Source: Hyphococcus sp.
GTDB lineage: Bacteria > Pseudomonadota > Alphaproteobacteria > Caulobacterales > Parvularculaceae
Direction of reading: 5' to 3'
Length of the DNA: 58,217 nucleotides
NCBI GenBank assembly: GCA_021776345.1
Contig: JAJFGC010000217.1
Location: forward strand, 1 to 58,217
Position 1 is the first letter of the stretch. Each line of letters begins with the position of its first letter. Under the pieces are notes generated by a model. That model made no database searches, had not been told where the DNA came from, and worked only from the letters and a program-made list of their open reading frames with translations. A program made the translations under genes and the position numbers. This document shows, piece by piece, positions 26,220 to 38,842 of this stretch.

Positions 26220-27560
26220 CTATCCCTCAATAAAAATCATCGCCGGGTTCTCCAATAACGCCTTGATGCGCTGCACGAAAACCGCCGCGTCCCACCCGTC
26301 TACAACACGATGATCGAAACTCGATGACAGGTTCATGATCTTCCGCGGGCGGAACGCCTGCCCGTCCCAGCGCGGAAGCACCTGCATTTTATTGACGCCG
26401 ACAATCGCGACTTCCGGGTGATTGATCACCGGCGTCGTGACGATGCCGCCAATGGCGCCCAGCGATGTGATCGTAATCGTCGAGCCGGAAAGCTCGTCGC
26501 GCGAGGCTTTGCCGGACTTCGCGGCTTCTGAAAGCCGCGCCACTTCGCTCGCGCAATCCCAGACGTCACGCGCTTCGGCGTGACGCACCACCGGCACCAT
26601 CAGACCATTCGGCGTTTGCGCGGCGACCCCAATATGAACGCCGCCACTTTGATGAACAACACCCGCCTCATCATCATAGGTCGCGTTAATATTGGGTTGG
26701 TCGGCAATCGCTTTCACCATCGCGCGCATGAGAAATGGCAGAAGTGTCAGTTTCGGGCGACCGTCTTTGCGCGTGTCGTTCAGTTCTTTGCGCAAATCCT
26801 CCAGCGCCGACATATCGATCTCATCGACATAGGTGATGGGAACAATCCGCTCATGCGCGGCTTCCATCTTTTGCGCGATCTTGCGGCGCAGGCCTACTAC
26901 CGGCACGTCGGTCACCGACATATTGCGGACATAACCGGCGGCTTTGCTGGCAACGCCATTGCCGCCAGTTTCAAAATAGGCGTCGAGGTCCTCGCCGCTG
27001 ATGCGCCCTGCTGGTCCGGTACCGTGGACACGGCGCAGATCAACGCCGGCTTCCCGCGCACGTTGCCTGATCGCCGGCGAGGCCAATGGTTTTTCACCTT
27101 CTTTTCTTGGTGCGCCAGTCGGCGCGGGGCGCGACGCGCCCGACGACGCAGCCATCGCACTGGCGGCCCCGTTCGCAGGGCCGGTTATGGCCGCTTGTTT
27201 GGGTTGTTCTTCTTTCGCCTCGGATTTTTTTGCTTCTTTGACGGGCGCTGCCGGTTTTGCTTCCGCAATTTCTTCTTTTGCCGGCGCCGGCTCGGCGCCC
27301 GGCTTGACGTTGCCCTCGCCGTCTACTTCCAGGCGGATCAGCGGCGAGCCGACCGCGAGCACGTCGCCGATCTTGCCGCCTTGCCAGATAACCTTGCCCT
27401 CAACCGGCGACGGGATTTCAACGGTCGCCTTGTCGGTCATCACTGCGGCAAGGACTTCGTCTTCACGGACATTCTTGCCGATTTCGGCCATCCACTCGAC
27501 GAGTTCTGCTTCTGCAACACCCTCCCCCACATCGGGGAGCTTAATCACATGTTCACCCAT
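26220..27560 (-). CDS. bkdB: Branched-chain 2-oxoacid dehydrogenase E2 (lipoamide acyltransferase)
   Basis: 446 residues in three parts: one lipoyl domain (lipoylated K44 in MTDKATVEIP), an alanine/proline-rich linker, a peripheral subunit-binding domain (SPAIRQRAREAGVDLRRVHG), and the C-terminal acyltransferase with HRVVDGWDAAVF containing the catalytic His and Asp. Transfers branched acyl groups from E1 to CoA. The start overlaps the E1beta stop as TAATG. One lipoyl domain and the E1alpha/E1beta partners favour the branched-chain complex over pyruvate dehydrogenase. Confidence 0.93.
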   Translation of the reverse strand: MGEHVIKLPDVGEGVAEAELVEWMAEIGKNVREDEVLAAVMTDKATVEIPSPVEGKVIWQGGKIGDVLAVGSPLIRLEVDGEGNVKPGAEPAPAKEEIAEAKPAAPVKEAKKSEAKEEQPKQAAITGPANGAASAMAASSGASRPAPTGAPRKEGEKPLASPAIRQRAREAGVDLRRVHGTGPAGRISGEDLDAYFETGGNGVASKAAGYVRNMSVTDVPVVGLRRKIAQKMEAAHERIVPITYVDEIDMSALEDLRKELNDTRKDGRPKLTLLPFLMRAMVKAIADQPNINATYDDEAGVVHQSGGVHIGVAAQTPNGLMVPVVRHAEARDVWDCASEVARLSEAAKSGKASRDELSGSTITITSLGAIGGIVTTPVINHPEVAIVGVNKMQVLPRWDGQAFRPRKIMNLSSSFDHRVVDGWDAAVFVQRIKALLENPAMIFIEG

Positions 27561-28576
27561 TACGCCGCCTCCATCACTTTTTTAAGCGCATCGCCAACGC
27601 GTTTCGGTCCCGGAAAATAATCCCACTCATGGGCGTGGGGATATGGCGTGTCATAACCCGTGACGCGGATGATCGGCGCTTCGAGATGATAGAAACACCC
27701 CTCGGTCACCACCGCCATCAGCTCTGCGCCAAAGCCGCATGTTTTGGTTGCTTCATGCACGATGACGCAACGCCCGGTCTTTCTTACCGACGCTTCAACC
27801 GTTTCAAGGTCGAGCGGCAGGATCGTTCGTAGATCAATGATTTCTGCATCGACGCCGGTTTCCGCCGCCGCCGCTTCCGCGACATAGACCATGGTTCCGT
27901 AAGCCAGCACCGTCACCTCTTCGCCCTCACGCCGGATCGCGGCCTTGCCGAGGGGGACGGTGTAATGATCATCCGGCACATCGCCCAGCTCATGCTTTGA
28001 CCAGGGCGTGATCGGCCGGTCATGATGGCCGTCAAAGGGGCCATTATAAAGCCGCTTCGGCTCCAGAAACATCACCGGGTCTTCATCTTCAATTGACGCG
28101 ATCAAAAGGCCTTTGGCATCATATGGATTAGATGGAATGACGGTCTTGATGCCCGAGACATGGGCAAAGAGCGCTTCCGGACTTTGGGAATGGGTCTGCC
28201 CGCCAAAAATACCGCCGCCGGTCGGCATTCTAACGACCATCGGCACGGTAAAATCATTATTAGAGCGGAAACGGATGCGCGATGCTTCCTGCGTGATCTG
28301 ATCGTAACCCGGATACATATAGTCCGCGAACTGAATTTCGACGCATGGCCGAAGGCCGTACGCCGCCATGCCGATCGCAGCGCCAATGATGCCACTTTCA
28401 TTGATCGGACTGTCAAAGCAGCGATGGCTGCCGTATTTTTCCTGTAGGTCTTGCGTGCACCGAAAGACGCCGCCAAAGAACCCGACATCCTCACCGAAGA
28501 CAACAACATTGTCGTCGCGCTCCATCGAGTTGTCCATGGCGCTTCGGATTGCCTGAATCATTGTCATGCGGGCCAT
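27560..28576 (-). CDS. bkdA2: Branched-chain 2-oxoacid dehydrogenase E1 beta subunit
   Basis: 338 residues, the usual length. Transketolase pyrimidine-binding domain first (FGEDVGFFGGVFRCTQ; conserved E in GED activates thiamine diphosphate), then the C-terminal domain (EIIDLRTILPLDLETVEASV). MPTGGGIFGGQTHSQSPEAL is characteristic of branched-chain rather than pyruvate E1beta. With the alpha subunit it decarboxylates the 2-oxoacids of valine, leucine and isoleucine. 2 nt after the alpha subunit stop. Confidence 0.94.
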   Translation of the reverse strand: MARMTMIQAIRSAMDNSMERDDNVVVFGEDVGFFGGVFRCTQDLQEKYGSHRCFDSPINESGIIGAAIGMAAYGLRPCVEIQFADYMYPGYDQITQEASRIRFRSNNDFTVPMVVRMPTGGGIFGGQTHSQSPEALFAHVSGIKTVIPSNPYDAKGLLIASIEDEDPVMFLEPKRLYNGPFDGHHDRPITPWSKHELGDVPDDHYTVPLGKAAIRREGEEVTVLAYGTMVYVAEAAAAETGVDAEIIDLRTILPLDLETVEASVRKTGRCVIVHEATKTCGFGAELMAVVTEGCFYHLEAPIIRVTGYDTPYPHAHEWDYFPGPKRVGDALKKVMEAA

Positions 28577-28578
28577 AA

Positions 28579-30165
<1,587 letters not shown>

Positions 30166-30921
30166 ATGCTCGTTTCAAACAGCGGTCAGATAAACCGTCT
30201 GGACACCCCGATCGCCTCGCTGCCCTATAATGGCGTTTTTCGGTTTTGCGTAGCCAATCGTGCTGAAAAGCAAATCGACGACATTATCAGCCATTATAAA
30301 AAGCGCGGCGTGGAACATCTCTGGCTGGTCCACCCTACTTCGCAGCCCGCCAATCTCGACGAATTATTGAGCGCGCGCGGTCTGGTTGAAGCAGAGGTCT
30401 TCACCGGCATGGTCGTCGAACCGAAAAACCTGAAGGCTGATGCTAGCACGCCTGAAAACGTCGACATCCACGAAATCAGCGCATCCGAAGAAGATGTGAT
30501 ATTGGAGCTTGTGGCAAATCGCTGGTCTGTACCAACCGATGCGATGCCGCATTTGCAGTCTTTCTTTCGTGAAAACAATCTTGGCCGTAAAGGCTCGCCC
30601 ATGCGCGGCTGGCTGGCGACGACAAATGGCCGCCCGGTTGGCAAAGGCTTCACGCTCCGGACGGATAATATTGTCGGCCTATACGGCGTCGCCACGCAAC
30701 CGGAAGCAAGAAGCAAAGGCATCGGCAAGACGCTGTGTGCGCGCGCATTGCTGGACAGTTGCGACAGCGACGTCGATTTGCTCGTCCTTCACTCAACGCC
30801 GATCGCACACAGGTTGTACAAAAATTTTGGTTTCAGAGATGTCGCGCCTTTCAAGCTGCTCGCATCCAGCGGTGACTTCTCTTGGCGTCGCTCCATACCC
30901 GATTTTATTATCGAAATCTGA
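30166..30921 (+). CDS. GNAT-family N-acetyltransferase, start region probably frameshifted
   Basis: 251 residues as annotated. The C-terminal half (about 95-240) is a GNAT domain with the acetyl-CoA loop VATQPEARSKGIGKTLCARAL and a final STPIAHRLYKNFGF. The N-terminal half contains DTPIASLPYNGVFRF and EHLWLVHPTSQPANLDELL, a known prefix in two-part GNAT proteins of unknown substrate. The first ~10 residues do not look authentic: a stop lies at 30160 in this frame and a family-like start exists in another frame. The stop codon directly abuts the ligA stop on the other strand (TGATCA). Confidence 0.8.
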   Translation: MLVSNSGQINRLDTPIASLPYNGVFRFCVANRAEKQIDDIISHYKKRGVEHLWLVHPTSQPANLDELLSARGLVEAEVFTGMVVEPKNLKADASTPENVDIHEISASEEDVILELVANRWSVPTDAMPHLQSFFRENNLGRKGSPMRGWLATTNGRPVGKGFTLRTDNIVGLYGVATQPEARSKGIGKTLCARALLDSCDSDVDLLVLHSTPIAHRLYKNFGFRDVAPFKLLASSGDFSWRRSIPDFIIEI

Positions 30922-33108
<2,187 letters not shown>

Positions 33109-33123
33109 CTAATTTAAAACCAT

Positions 33124-33212
33124 GTCATTGCCGGATTTACTCAGACAGTTCAAACCTGACTACACTGTTTCGATTTAACTCATTGGATCACCGGAACAAG
33201 TCCGGCGATGAC
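33124..33212. repeat. REP-like element pair between ligA and recN
   Basis: GTCATTGCCGGA at 33124-33135 and, inverted, CCGGAACAAGTCCGGCGATGAC at 33191-33212, forming an ~89-bp imperfect palindrome. Same sequence family as the repeats after fliP. It fills most of the 135-nt gap. Confidence 0.75.
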
Positions 33213-33228
33213 AGGATCATTAGGCAAT

Positions 33229-34935
33229 TCAACTCGCCTTCGCCAGCTTTTTGCGTGCGGGCTTTTTCACAGGCGCACCCAGAAGTTGCTTCGCGGCGGC
33301 GCGGGCCTCATCCGTGACTTTTGCGCCGGAGAGCATACGCGCGATCTCTTCAACACGGTCTTCCGGCGTGAGACCAATGACCCGCGTCGTCGTTTGATTT
33401 TTCGTTTGCTTCTTTTCGATGCGCCAATGGCTGTCAGCGCGGGCCGCCACCTGCGGGCTGTGGGTCACCACAAGCACCTGTGCATCTTTCGCCAGCCGCG
33501 CCAAGCGTTCGCCCACCGCGTCGGCGACAGCGCCGCCGACACCCGCGTCAACTTCATCGAAAATAATGACCGTCCGGTTTTCCTTTGCCGCGAGCGCCGC
33601 TTTCATCGCCAGCACAAATCGCGAAAGCTCCCCGCCTGAAGCAATGGTTTTTAGCGGCCCCGCCGGCGCACCCGGATTGGTCGCGACCATAAACTCAATA
33701 TGATCATAGCCCGCCGATGAAGGGCTGTCAGGATCAGTCTCGATACGCGTTTCGAACTGCGCCTTGCCGAGCTTTAGCGGCGCCAGCTCACCCGCCACCG
33801 CCGCATCGAGTTTTCCGGCGGCAATCGTGCGATCCTTCGTCAGTGTCTTTGCAAGTTTTTCAAATTTAAGTTTCGCCGCCGCCGCCGCATATTCAAGATC
33901 GGTAAATGCCGCCTCGCCAAGCTCTACATCCTCGAGCGCTTTCCTTATCTTGTCGCGAAAGCCGCTAAGTTCATCCGGAGTGACGCCGTGTTTTCGGGCC
34001 TCGCCGCGCAATGCAAAAAGGCGCTCTTCGGTCTGGTCCAGCTCTTCGGGGTCGGCGCTAAATTGGCAGATCGCTCGTTCGATGGTCGCACGCCCGTCGG
34101 CCATTTCATTCAGCGCCGCATCAAGATGCGCCGCCGCCTCACGCAATGCTTCGGCCTCTGGTAATTGTGCATTCGCGCGTTGAAGGCACCGCAAACTGGC
34201 GCTGAGCTTATTGTCGATGCCGCCCTCGTCTATCGCCTTTGCGGCGCCCGCCAATTCGTCTGAGACTTTTTCCGACGCCATCAACGCTGTGCGCCGCGCC
34301 GCCAACTCGCTTTCTTCATCCGGCTGTGGATCAAGCTTTTCCAAAACGCCATAAACATGACGCAGATAATCAGCCTCGCGCGCAGCTGCGTCCCGCTCAT
34401 CTCGGCGCTCTTCCAAGGCGACTTCCGCATCCCGCCAGGCGCGCCACAACTTAGAGACATCCGCCGTTTTCTTCCGTAGACCGCCAAACTCATCAAGCAT
34501 GCCGCGATGCGCAGACGCCGACAAAAATCCGCGCCCGTCATGTTGGCCGTGTATTTCAAGCAAGGCCTCGCCGACAGTGCGCAGTATACCGATCGAAACC
34601 GGCTGATCATTGACGAAGCCGCGAGAGCGCCCATCCGTCGTCTGGATACGCCTTAAAATGATTTGATCGTCTTCGCTGGCAAGTCCGTTCTCTTCCAGCA
34701 AGGCCCATACAGGATGATTGGCGCGCGGTTCAAACGTCGCCGCGACAACGCCCTGCGCCGCGCCCTGGCGAACAGCGCCGCGGTCGGCCCTTCCGCCAAC
34801 CGCCAGGCCAAGAGCGTCAAGCAAGATAGACTTACCGGCGCCAGTCTCCCCCGTGAGCGCGGCAAGGCCGCCCGTCAGGGCCAATTGCGCCTGATCGATC
34901 AGTACAAAATCTTGAATATGCAGAACGGTCAGCAT
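33229..34935 (-). CDS. recN: DNA repair protein RecN
   Basis: 568 residues, SMC-like ATPase for double-strand break repair. Walker A GETGAGKS (29-36) near the N-terminus, a central coiled coil, and at the C-terminus ASGGELSRFVLAMKAA (ABC signature) and VIIFDEVDAGVGGAVA (Walker B). The QDFVLIDQAQL start is typical. It lies 75 nt after bamD in an order shared by many alphaproteobacteria. No LexA-type operator was recognised upstream. Confidence 0.96.
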   Translation of the reverse strand: MLTVLHIQDFVLIDQAQLALTGGLAALTGETGAGKSILLDALGLAVGGRADRGAVRQGAAQGVVAATFEPRANHPVWALLEENGLASEDDQIILRRIQTTDGRSRGFVNDQPVSIGILRTVGEALLEIHGQHDGRGFLSASAHRGMLDEFGGLRKKTADVSKLWRAWRDAEVALEERRDERDAAAREADYLRHVYGVLEKLDPQPDEESELAARRTALMASEKVSDELAGAAKAIDEGGIDNKLSASLRCLQRANAQLPEAEALREAAAHLDAALNEMADGRATIERAICQFSADPEELDQTEERLFALRGEARKHGVTPDELSGFRDKIRKALEDVELGEAAFTDLEYAAAAAKLKFEKLAKTLTKDRTIAAGKLDAAVAGELAPLKLGKAQFETRIETDPDSPSSAGYDHIEFMVATNPGAPAGPLKTIASGGELSRFVLAMKAALAAKENRTVIIFDEVDAGVGGAVADAVGERLARLAKDAQVLVVTHSPQVAARADSHWRIEKKQTKNQTTTRVIGLTPEDRVEEIARMLSGAKVTDEARAAAKQLLGAPVKKPARKKLAKAS

Positions 34936-35010
34936 TCCCGGTCCATCTTTCGACCCCGAGAGAATGTGTATCGTAGTTTGAACGGCGCTGAAAGCCGCTG
35001 GTGAAGGCCT

Positions 35011-35988
35011 TTAAAGCTCAGCCTCATTTTCAAAAACCGGCGATCCGAGATCATCCGATAGACCATCAGTATTTGGCGAAAGCGTTTCGAGTTCCTGCGC
35101 TGAAACTGATTCCAGTCCGTCAACATCATCCGGATCGAGTTCCCGCAAAATCTTGTTTGGGTCTTCTGCCTCGGGCGCTTCTTGAGATTTTTTCGGCGTG
35201 GCGGCGGCAACCAAGATATTACGCTTTTTGAAAAGCCGGTAAGAATCTTGATACCAGCGACTGCCGGGATAATTGTAGCCGAGCACAGCTGTCGCTGCGC
35301 GCGCCTCATCAATAATGCCAAGTTCAAGATAAGCTTCTGTCAATCGGTGAAGCGCCTCTGGCACATGGTTCGTGGTCTGATATTTTGTCAGCACCAGCTT
35401 AAATCTATTGATCGCTGCAATATGTTTGTTCTGGCGCAGATAAAATCGACCAACATACATTTCCTTGCCGGCAAGGTGATCATTGGTGAGGTCAAGCTTC
35501 AGCCGAGCGTCCCGCGCATATTCGGTATTGGGAAAGCGTCGGACGACGTCAGTCAACGCAGCAACGGCGTTGTCGGTATATTCCTGATCACGGCCGACAT
35601 CGCGAATGCGCTCATAATGGCATATCGCTTTTAGATAATAAGCGTAACCGGCGTCCTTGTTGCCAGGATGCAACGCAATGAACTGATCAATGGCAGTGAT
35701 CGCTTCTTCATAATCATTGTCTTGATAGTAAGCGAACGCCTTCATCAACATCGCCCGGCGGGCCCAGGCTGAATAAGGGTGCTGGCGCTCAACCTCTTCG
35801 AAGAACACAATCGCGTTGTCGTATCGCCTCTTCTTAAGCTGCGTGATCGCGCTGGCGTAGAGCTGCTCTACCGGCCGCTCGACATAGGCAAACTTCTCTT
35901 TTTTCCCACCACCGCCGCAGGCGCCAAGCCCGACGCATACCGCAATTACACCTAACCACTTGAAGACTAAAGAAAAACGAAAACTCAT
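35011..35988 (-). CDS. bamD: BAM complex lipoprotein BamD
   Basis: 325 residues from MSFRFSLVFKWLG; the track's extra 23 codons would run back to within a few nt of lpxC and precede the signal sequence. Lipobox VGLGAC with the acylated cysteine near residue 23, then five TPR-like repeats (YNNAIVFFEEVERQHPYS-type, here RYDNAIVFFEEVERQHPYSA). Together with BamA it inserts beta-barrels into the outer membrane. The last ~70 residues form an acidic tail (EDPNKILRELDPDDVDGLES), longer than in E. coli. lpxC lies 65 nt upstream. Confidence 0.95.
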   Translation of the reverse strand: MSFRFSLVFKWLGVIAVCVGLGACGGGGKKEKFAYVERPVEQLYASAITQLKKRRYDNAIVFFEEVERQHPYSAWARRAMLMKAFAYYQDNDYEEAITAIDQFIALHPGNKDAGYAYYLKAICHYERIRDVGRDQEYTDNAVAALTDVVRRFPNTEYARDARLKLDLTNDHLAGKEMYVGRFYLRQNKHIAAINRFKLVLTKYQTTNHVPEALHRLTEAYLELGIIDEARAATAVLGYNYPGSRWYQDSYRLFKKRNILVAAATPKKSQEAPEAEDPNKILRELDPDDVDGLESVSAQELETLSPNTDGLSDDLGSPVFENEAEL

Positions 35989-36053
35989 GGATATTGAACG
36001 CCTCGAATGAACCTGCCCCGCCTGTGACGTTCTAAAGCGGCGCGTTGTGGCCG

Positions 36054-36974
36054 TCAAACGGACGAATATTGCAGCAAAACAGCAGGCTGAGACACGTCTT
36101 CTGGCCGTCGGCGCTGGGATTGCGCAATCGCGCGCGCCGCGCGCGTATTGATCGTATGTCCAGGCCGTTCGGCCCGAATGGCGCCCCGTATCGGATGGCC
36201 TAACAAAAACAGATCGCCGACAAGATCGAGCGCCTTGTGCAGCACGAACTCCTGGGGATCACGCAAGGGCTGATCGTTCAATAATGATGCTCCGTCAACG
36301 ACAAGCGAGTTTTCCAGTGAGCCGCCGCGAATCAATCCGGCTTCGCGCAAGGCATCGACCTCATAAAGCCGGCAAAAGGTTCGCGACCCCACCATTCGGC
36401 TGCGCGTTTCCTCATCATCCAAATCGAGAAACAAAGACTGTTGGCCAATGAGGCAATTGCCGAAATCGATCTTGATATCGATCGTCCGCCGATCAGAGGG
36501 CTCAATCTCAATGATACTGTCACCATTTTCAACGCGAATCGACTTTGTGATGATGATCTCGTCCACAAGTTCCTGTTGCACGGTTATGCCGGCTTTTTGC
36601 AGCCCCTCGACCAAAGGCCGTGCGCTGCCGTCAAGAATCGGAATCTCTGGCCCGTAAACTTCAACGGTCGCATTATCGATCGATAAAATCGCAAGCGCCG
36701 CCATTAAATGTTCAATGGTTGAAACGGTTGCGCCGTCCATGTTTGAAAGAGTGGTGCCGTGTTCGGAACTCGCAACATTTTCCGGCGACGCGTAGATGAG
36801 CACCGAATGACGATCACCATCGCCATTCAGCCGCAGATCAGCGCGGCGGAAAACAATACCAGTGTGAACCGGCGCAGGGTTTACAATGATGCGGCACGTC
36901 TCACCGCAATGAAGGCCAACACCGGCAAACTCAGCCGGTGTTGCAAGCGTATTTTGTTGCCGCATCGCCCCCAT
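36054..36974 (-). CDS. lpxC: UDP-3-O-acyl-N-acetylglucosamine deacetylase
   Basis: 306 residues, committed step of lipid A synthesis. Zinc ligands: H89 in STIEHLMAAL, and the His and Asp of HKALDLVGD in the second domain. Start at 36974; a second ATG three codons later is equally possible. It is separated from ftsZ by a terminator, so it has its own promoter, and it begins the lpxC-bamD-recN-ligA run that joins lipid A synthesis with outer-membrane assembly. Confidence 0.97.
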   Translation of the reverse strand: MGAMRQQNTLATPAEFAGVGLHCGETCRIIVNPAPVHTGIVFRRADLRLNGDGDRHSVLIYASPENVASSEHGTTLSNMDGATVSTIEHLMAALAILSIDNATVEVYGPEIPILDGSARPLVEGLQKAGITVQQELVDEIIITKSIRVENGDSIIEIEPSDRRTIDIKIDFGNCLIGQQSLFLDLDDEETRSRMVGSRTFCRLYEVDALREAGLIRGGSLENSLVVDGASLLNDQPLRDPQEFVLHKALDLVGDLFLLGHPIRGAIRAERPGHTINTRAARAIAQSQRRRPEDVSQPAVLLQYSSV

Positions 36975-37108
36975 ACGCTTAACTCACTTTCACTTATGCT
37001 GCCGTTAGCCCGGCGGTATTATTGGATAATCTTACTCTACTACAATGATTTTATAAATTTCTGCAGGCTACCGTGGTCAACCTTTGTTTCACGGTGTTTC
37101 CAGCCCAT

Positions 37109-37142
37109 AAAAAATGCCTCGACCGTGCATCGAGGCATTTTT
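37109..37142 (-). terminator. Intrinsic terminator after ftsZ
   Basis: 12-bp stem AAAATGCCTCGA / TCGAGGCATTTT with a 7-nt loop, followed on the minus strand by six T. It closes the dcw transcript 45 nt past the ftsZ stop and separates it from lpxC. Confidence 0.9.
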
Positions 37143-37185
37143 ATTATAAAAAGCAGTTAGTTAGAGACATTCTTTGATGTTCTGG

Positions 37186-38733
37186 CTACCCTGTCTTTTT
37201 CTTTCTGAGAAAGGACGGGATCTCCAGATCGGCGTCTTCCTGATCATCAAACAGGTCACCACGTGCTCTCGTCGCCGGTTTCGACGCTTCGGGCGCGCGC
37301 GGCGGCGCAACATCCCGGTGGTCATCTCGCCCACCGCCGCCAAGAGATTTGAACATATCGACTGCGACTTCGAGCGAATGCTTTCCAAGGGACTGAGCGC
37401 CTCGGAACGGATTAGCAGCCGTTTTGGCTTCTTCTGCACCGCGAAGATTTTGGCGCATCGGCGCTGATGCAGCCGTTGGCTCGGGTTGGCGCTGAGGCAC
37501 GGCGACAGATGGACCGCCCGAACGCGCCAGGGGCTGACCAGAGGGCGAGCCTTCGGTCAACATTCGGCGGATGCGCTCATGCACATCACCGACTGGGTTC
37601 GCTTGAACGCCGGACGCTGCTGGTTGTTGGGCAGGCGCCGCTGCGGGCGTACTTGTTGGTACGGACGTCGCTGCCGTTCCTGCCGGTGAATTGACGACAA
37701 GCGGCTCACGCCATGGTTTGGCGACCGCGCCCGTATTAATTTTAACATGTGGACGGTTTTCGTTCTCTTCGACATCAATACCGGTCGCAACAACAGAGAC
37801 GCGCACACGCCCTTCGAGATCCTGATTAAACGTCGACCCGACAATGATATTTGCATCCTGATCAACTTCGGCGCGAATGCGGTTTGCCGCTTCGTCGACC
37901 TCAAACAGCGTCATGTCCATGGAGCCAGTGATGTTGATCAGCACGCCGCGCGCGCCCTTCATCGACACTTCATCAAGAAGCGGATTGGAGATCGCCGCTT
38001 CGGCTGCCTGAATGGCGCGTTTTTCCCCTTCGGCTTCGCCGGTGCCCATCATCGCTTTGCCCATCTCACTCATCACCGTGCGAACATCGGCGAAGTCGAG
38101 ATTGATGAGGCCGGGCATCACCATCAAATCGGTAATGCCGCGAACGCCGGAGTGAAGCACCTGGTCGGCCATCGCAAAAGCTTCGTGGAAGGTCGTGCGC
38201 TCATTTGCGATCGAGAACAGGTTCTGGTTCGGAATGATCAGGAGCGTATCGACATGCTTTTGCAGCTCTTCGATGCCGGCGGTCGCAATGCGCATGCGCC
38301 GCGCGCCTTCAAAATGAAATGGCTTGGTGACGTCGCCGCCCGTCAGTATGTCAAGCTCTTTCGCCGCTTTGGCGTTCACTGGCGCCGCGCCCGTCCCCGT
38401 ACCGCCGCCCATGCCGGCGGTGACGAAGATCATGTGGGCGTTGCCGACATGTTCAAGGATCTCATCGAGGGATTCTTCCGCCGCCGCGCGGCCAATATCG
38501 GGCACTGAACCTGCCCCAAGACCTTGCGTTGTCTTCACGCCAAGCTGGATTTTCTTTTCCGCTGTTGCGAGCCCGACCGCCTGCGCATCCGTATTCGCGA
38601 CCACGAATTCGACGCCTTCAAGCTGGCTTTCGATCATATTATTGACAGCGTTGCCGCCAGCGCCGCCGACGCCAATCACGGAAATGCGTGGTTTTAGTTC
38701 AGTTAGTTCAGGCACGCTCAAATTTAACGGCAT
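37186..38733 (-). CDS. ftsZ: Cell division GTPase FtsZ with unusual core substitutions
   Basis: 515 residues. Tubulin-like GTPase that forms the division ring. G-box GGGTGTG (109-115), T7 loop NLDFADV, long disordered linker (about 330-495) and the C-terminal peptide [11 protein letters not shown] that binds FtsA. The stretch after the G-box differs from the nearly invariant VIAKAARELGILTVGVVTKPF: here residues N120, D128, G132 and D134 replace I, G, V and V. All are single second-position base changes and lie in core strands. GGAG precedes the ATG by 6 nt. 109 nt after ftsA; see the regulatory entry upstream. Confidence 0.97.
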   Translation of the reverse strand: MPLNLSVPELTELKPRISVIGVGGAGGNAVNNMIESQLEGVEFVVANTDAQAVGLATAEKKIQLGVKTTQGLGAGSVPDIGRAAAEESLDEILEHVGNAHMIFVTAGMGGGTGTGAAPVNAKAAKELDILTGGDVTKPFHFEGARRMRIATAGIEELQKHVDTLLIIPNQNLFSIANERTTFHEAFAMADQVLHSGVRGITDLMVMPGLINLDFADVRTVMSEMGKAMMGTGEAEGEKRAIQAAEAAISNPLLDEVSMKGARGVLINITGSMDMTLFEVDEAANRIRAEVDQDANIIVGSTFNQDLEGRVRVSVVATGIDVEENENRPHVKINTGAVAKPWREPLVVNSPAGTAATSVPTSTPAAAPAQQPAASGVQANPVGDVHERIRRMLTEGSPSGQPLARSGGPSVAVPQRQPEPTAASAPMRQNLRGAEEAKTAANPFRGAQSLGKHSLEVAVDMFKSLGGGGRDDHRDVAPPRAPEASKPATRARGDLFDDQEDADLEIPSFLRKKKTG

Positions 38734-38794
38734 GGGATGCTCCGGTTAGAACAAAATGAATAGGGACCATCCTCATGGTTACCCCGTTGTTAAA

Positions 38795-38836
38795 GATTCG
38801 TTCAGAACCCTTTCCAAATGGTTAACGGCTCCTTAA
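38795..38836 (-). promoter_or_regulatory. ftsZ upstream control region: CtrA-type box and GANTC
   Basis: Within the 109-nt ftsA-ftsZ gap: TTAA-CGGCTCC-TTAA at 38822-38836, an exact CtrA consensus, and GATTC at 38795-38799, a CcrM methylation motif. In Caulobacter CtrA represses ftsZ and GANTC methylation affects its transcription, so the arrangement is that of a cell-cycle-timed ftsZ promoter. Binding itself is inferred. Confidence 0.7.
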
Positions 38837-38842
38837 CGAACC

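Noticed and set aside
26580-27620. 346-codon plus-strand ORF
   Set aside because: Antisense shadow of the E2 gene, with long arginine/phenylalanine runs mirroring its linker.
30166-30200. Programmed -1 frameshift in the GNAT gene
   Set aside because: No X-XXY-YYZ slippery heptamer in the upstream frame, so a simple indel is more likely.
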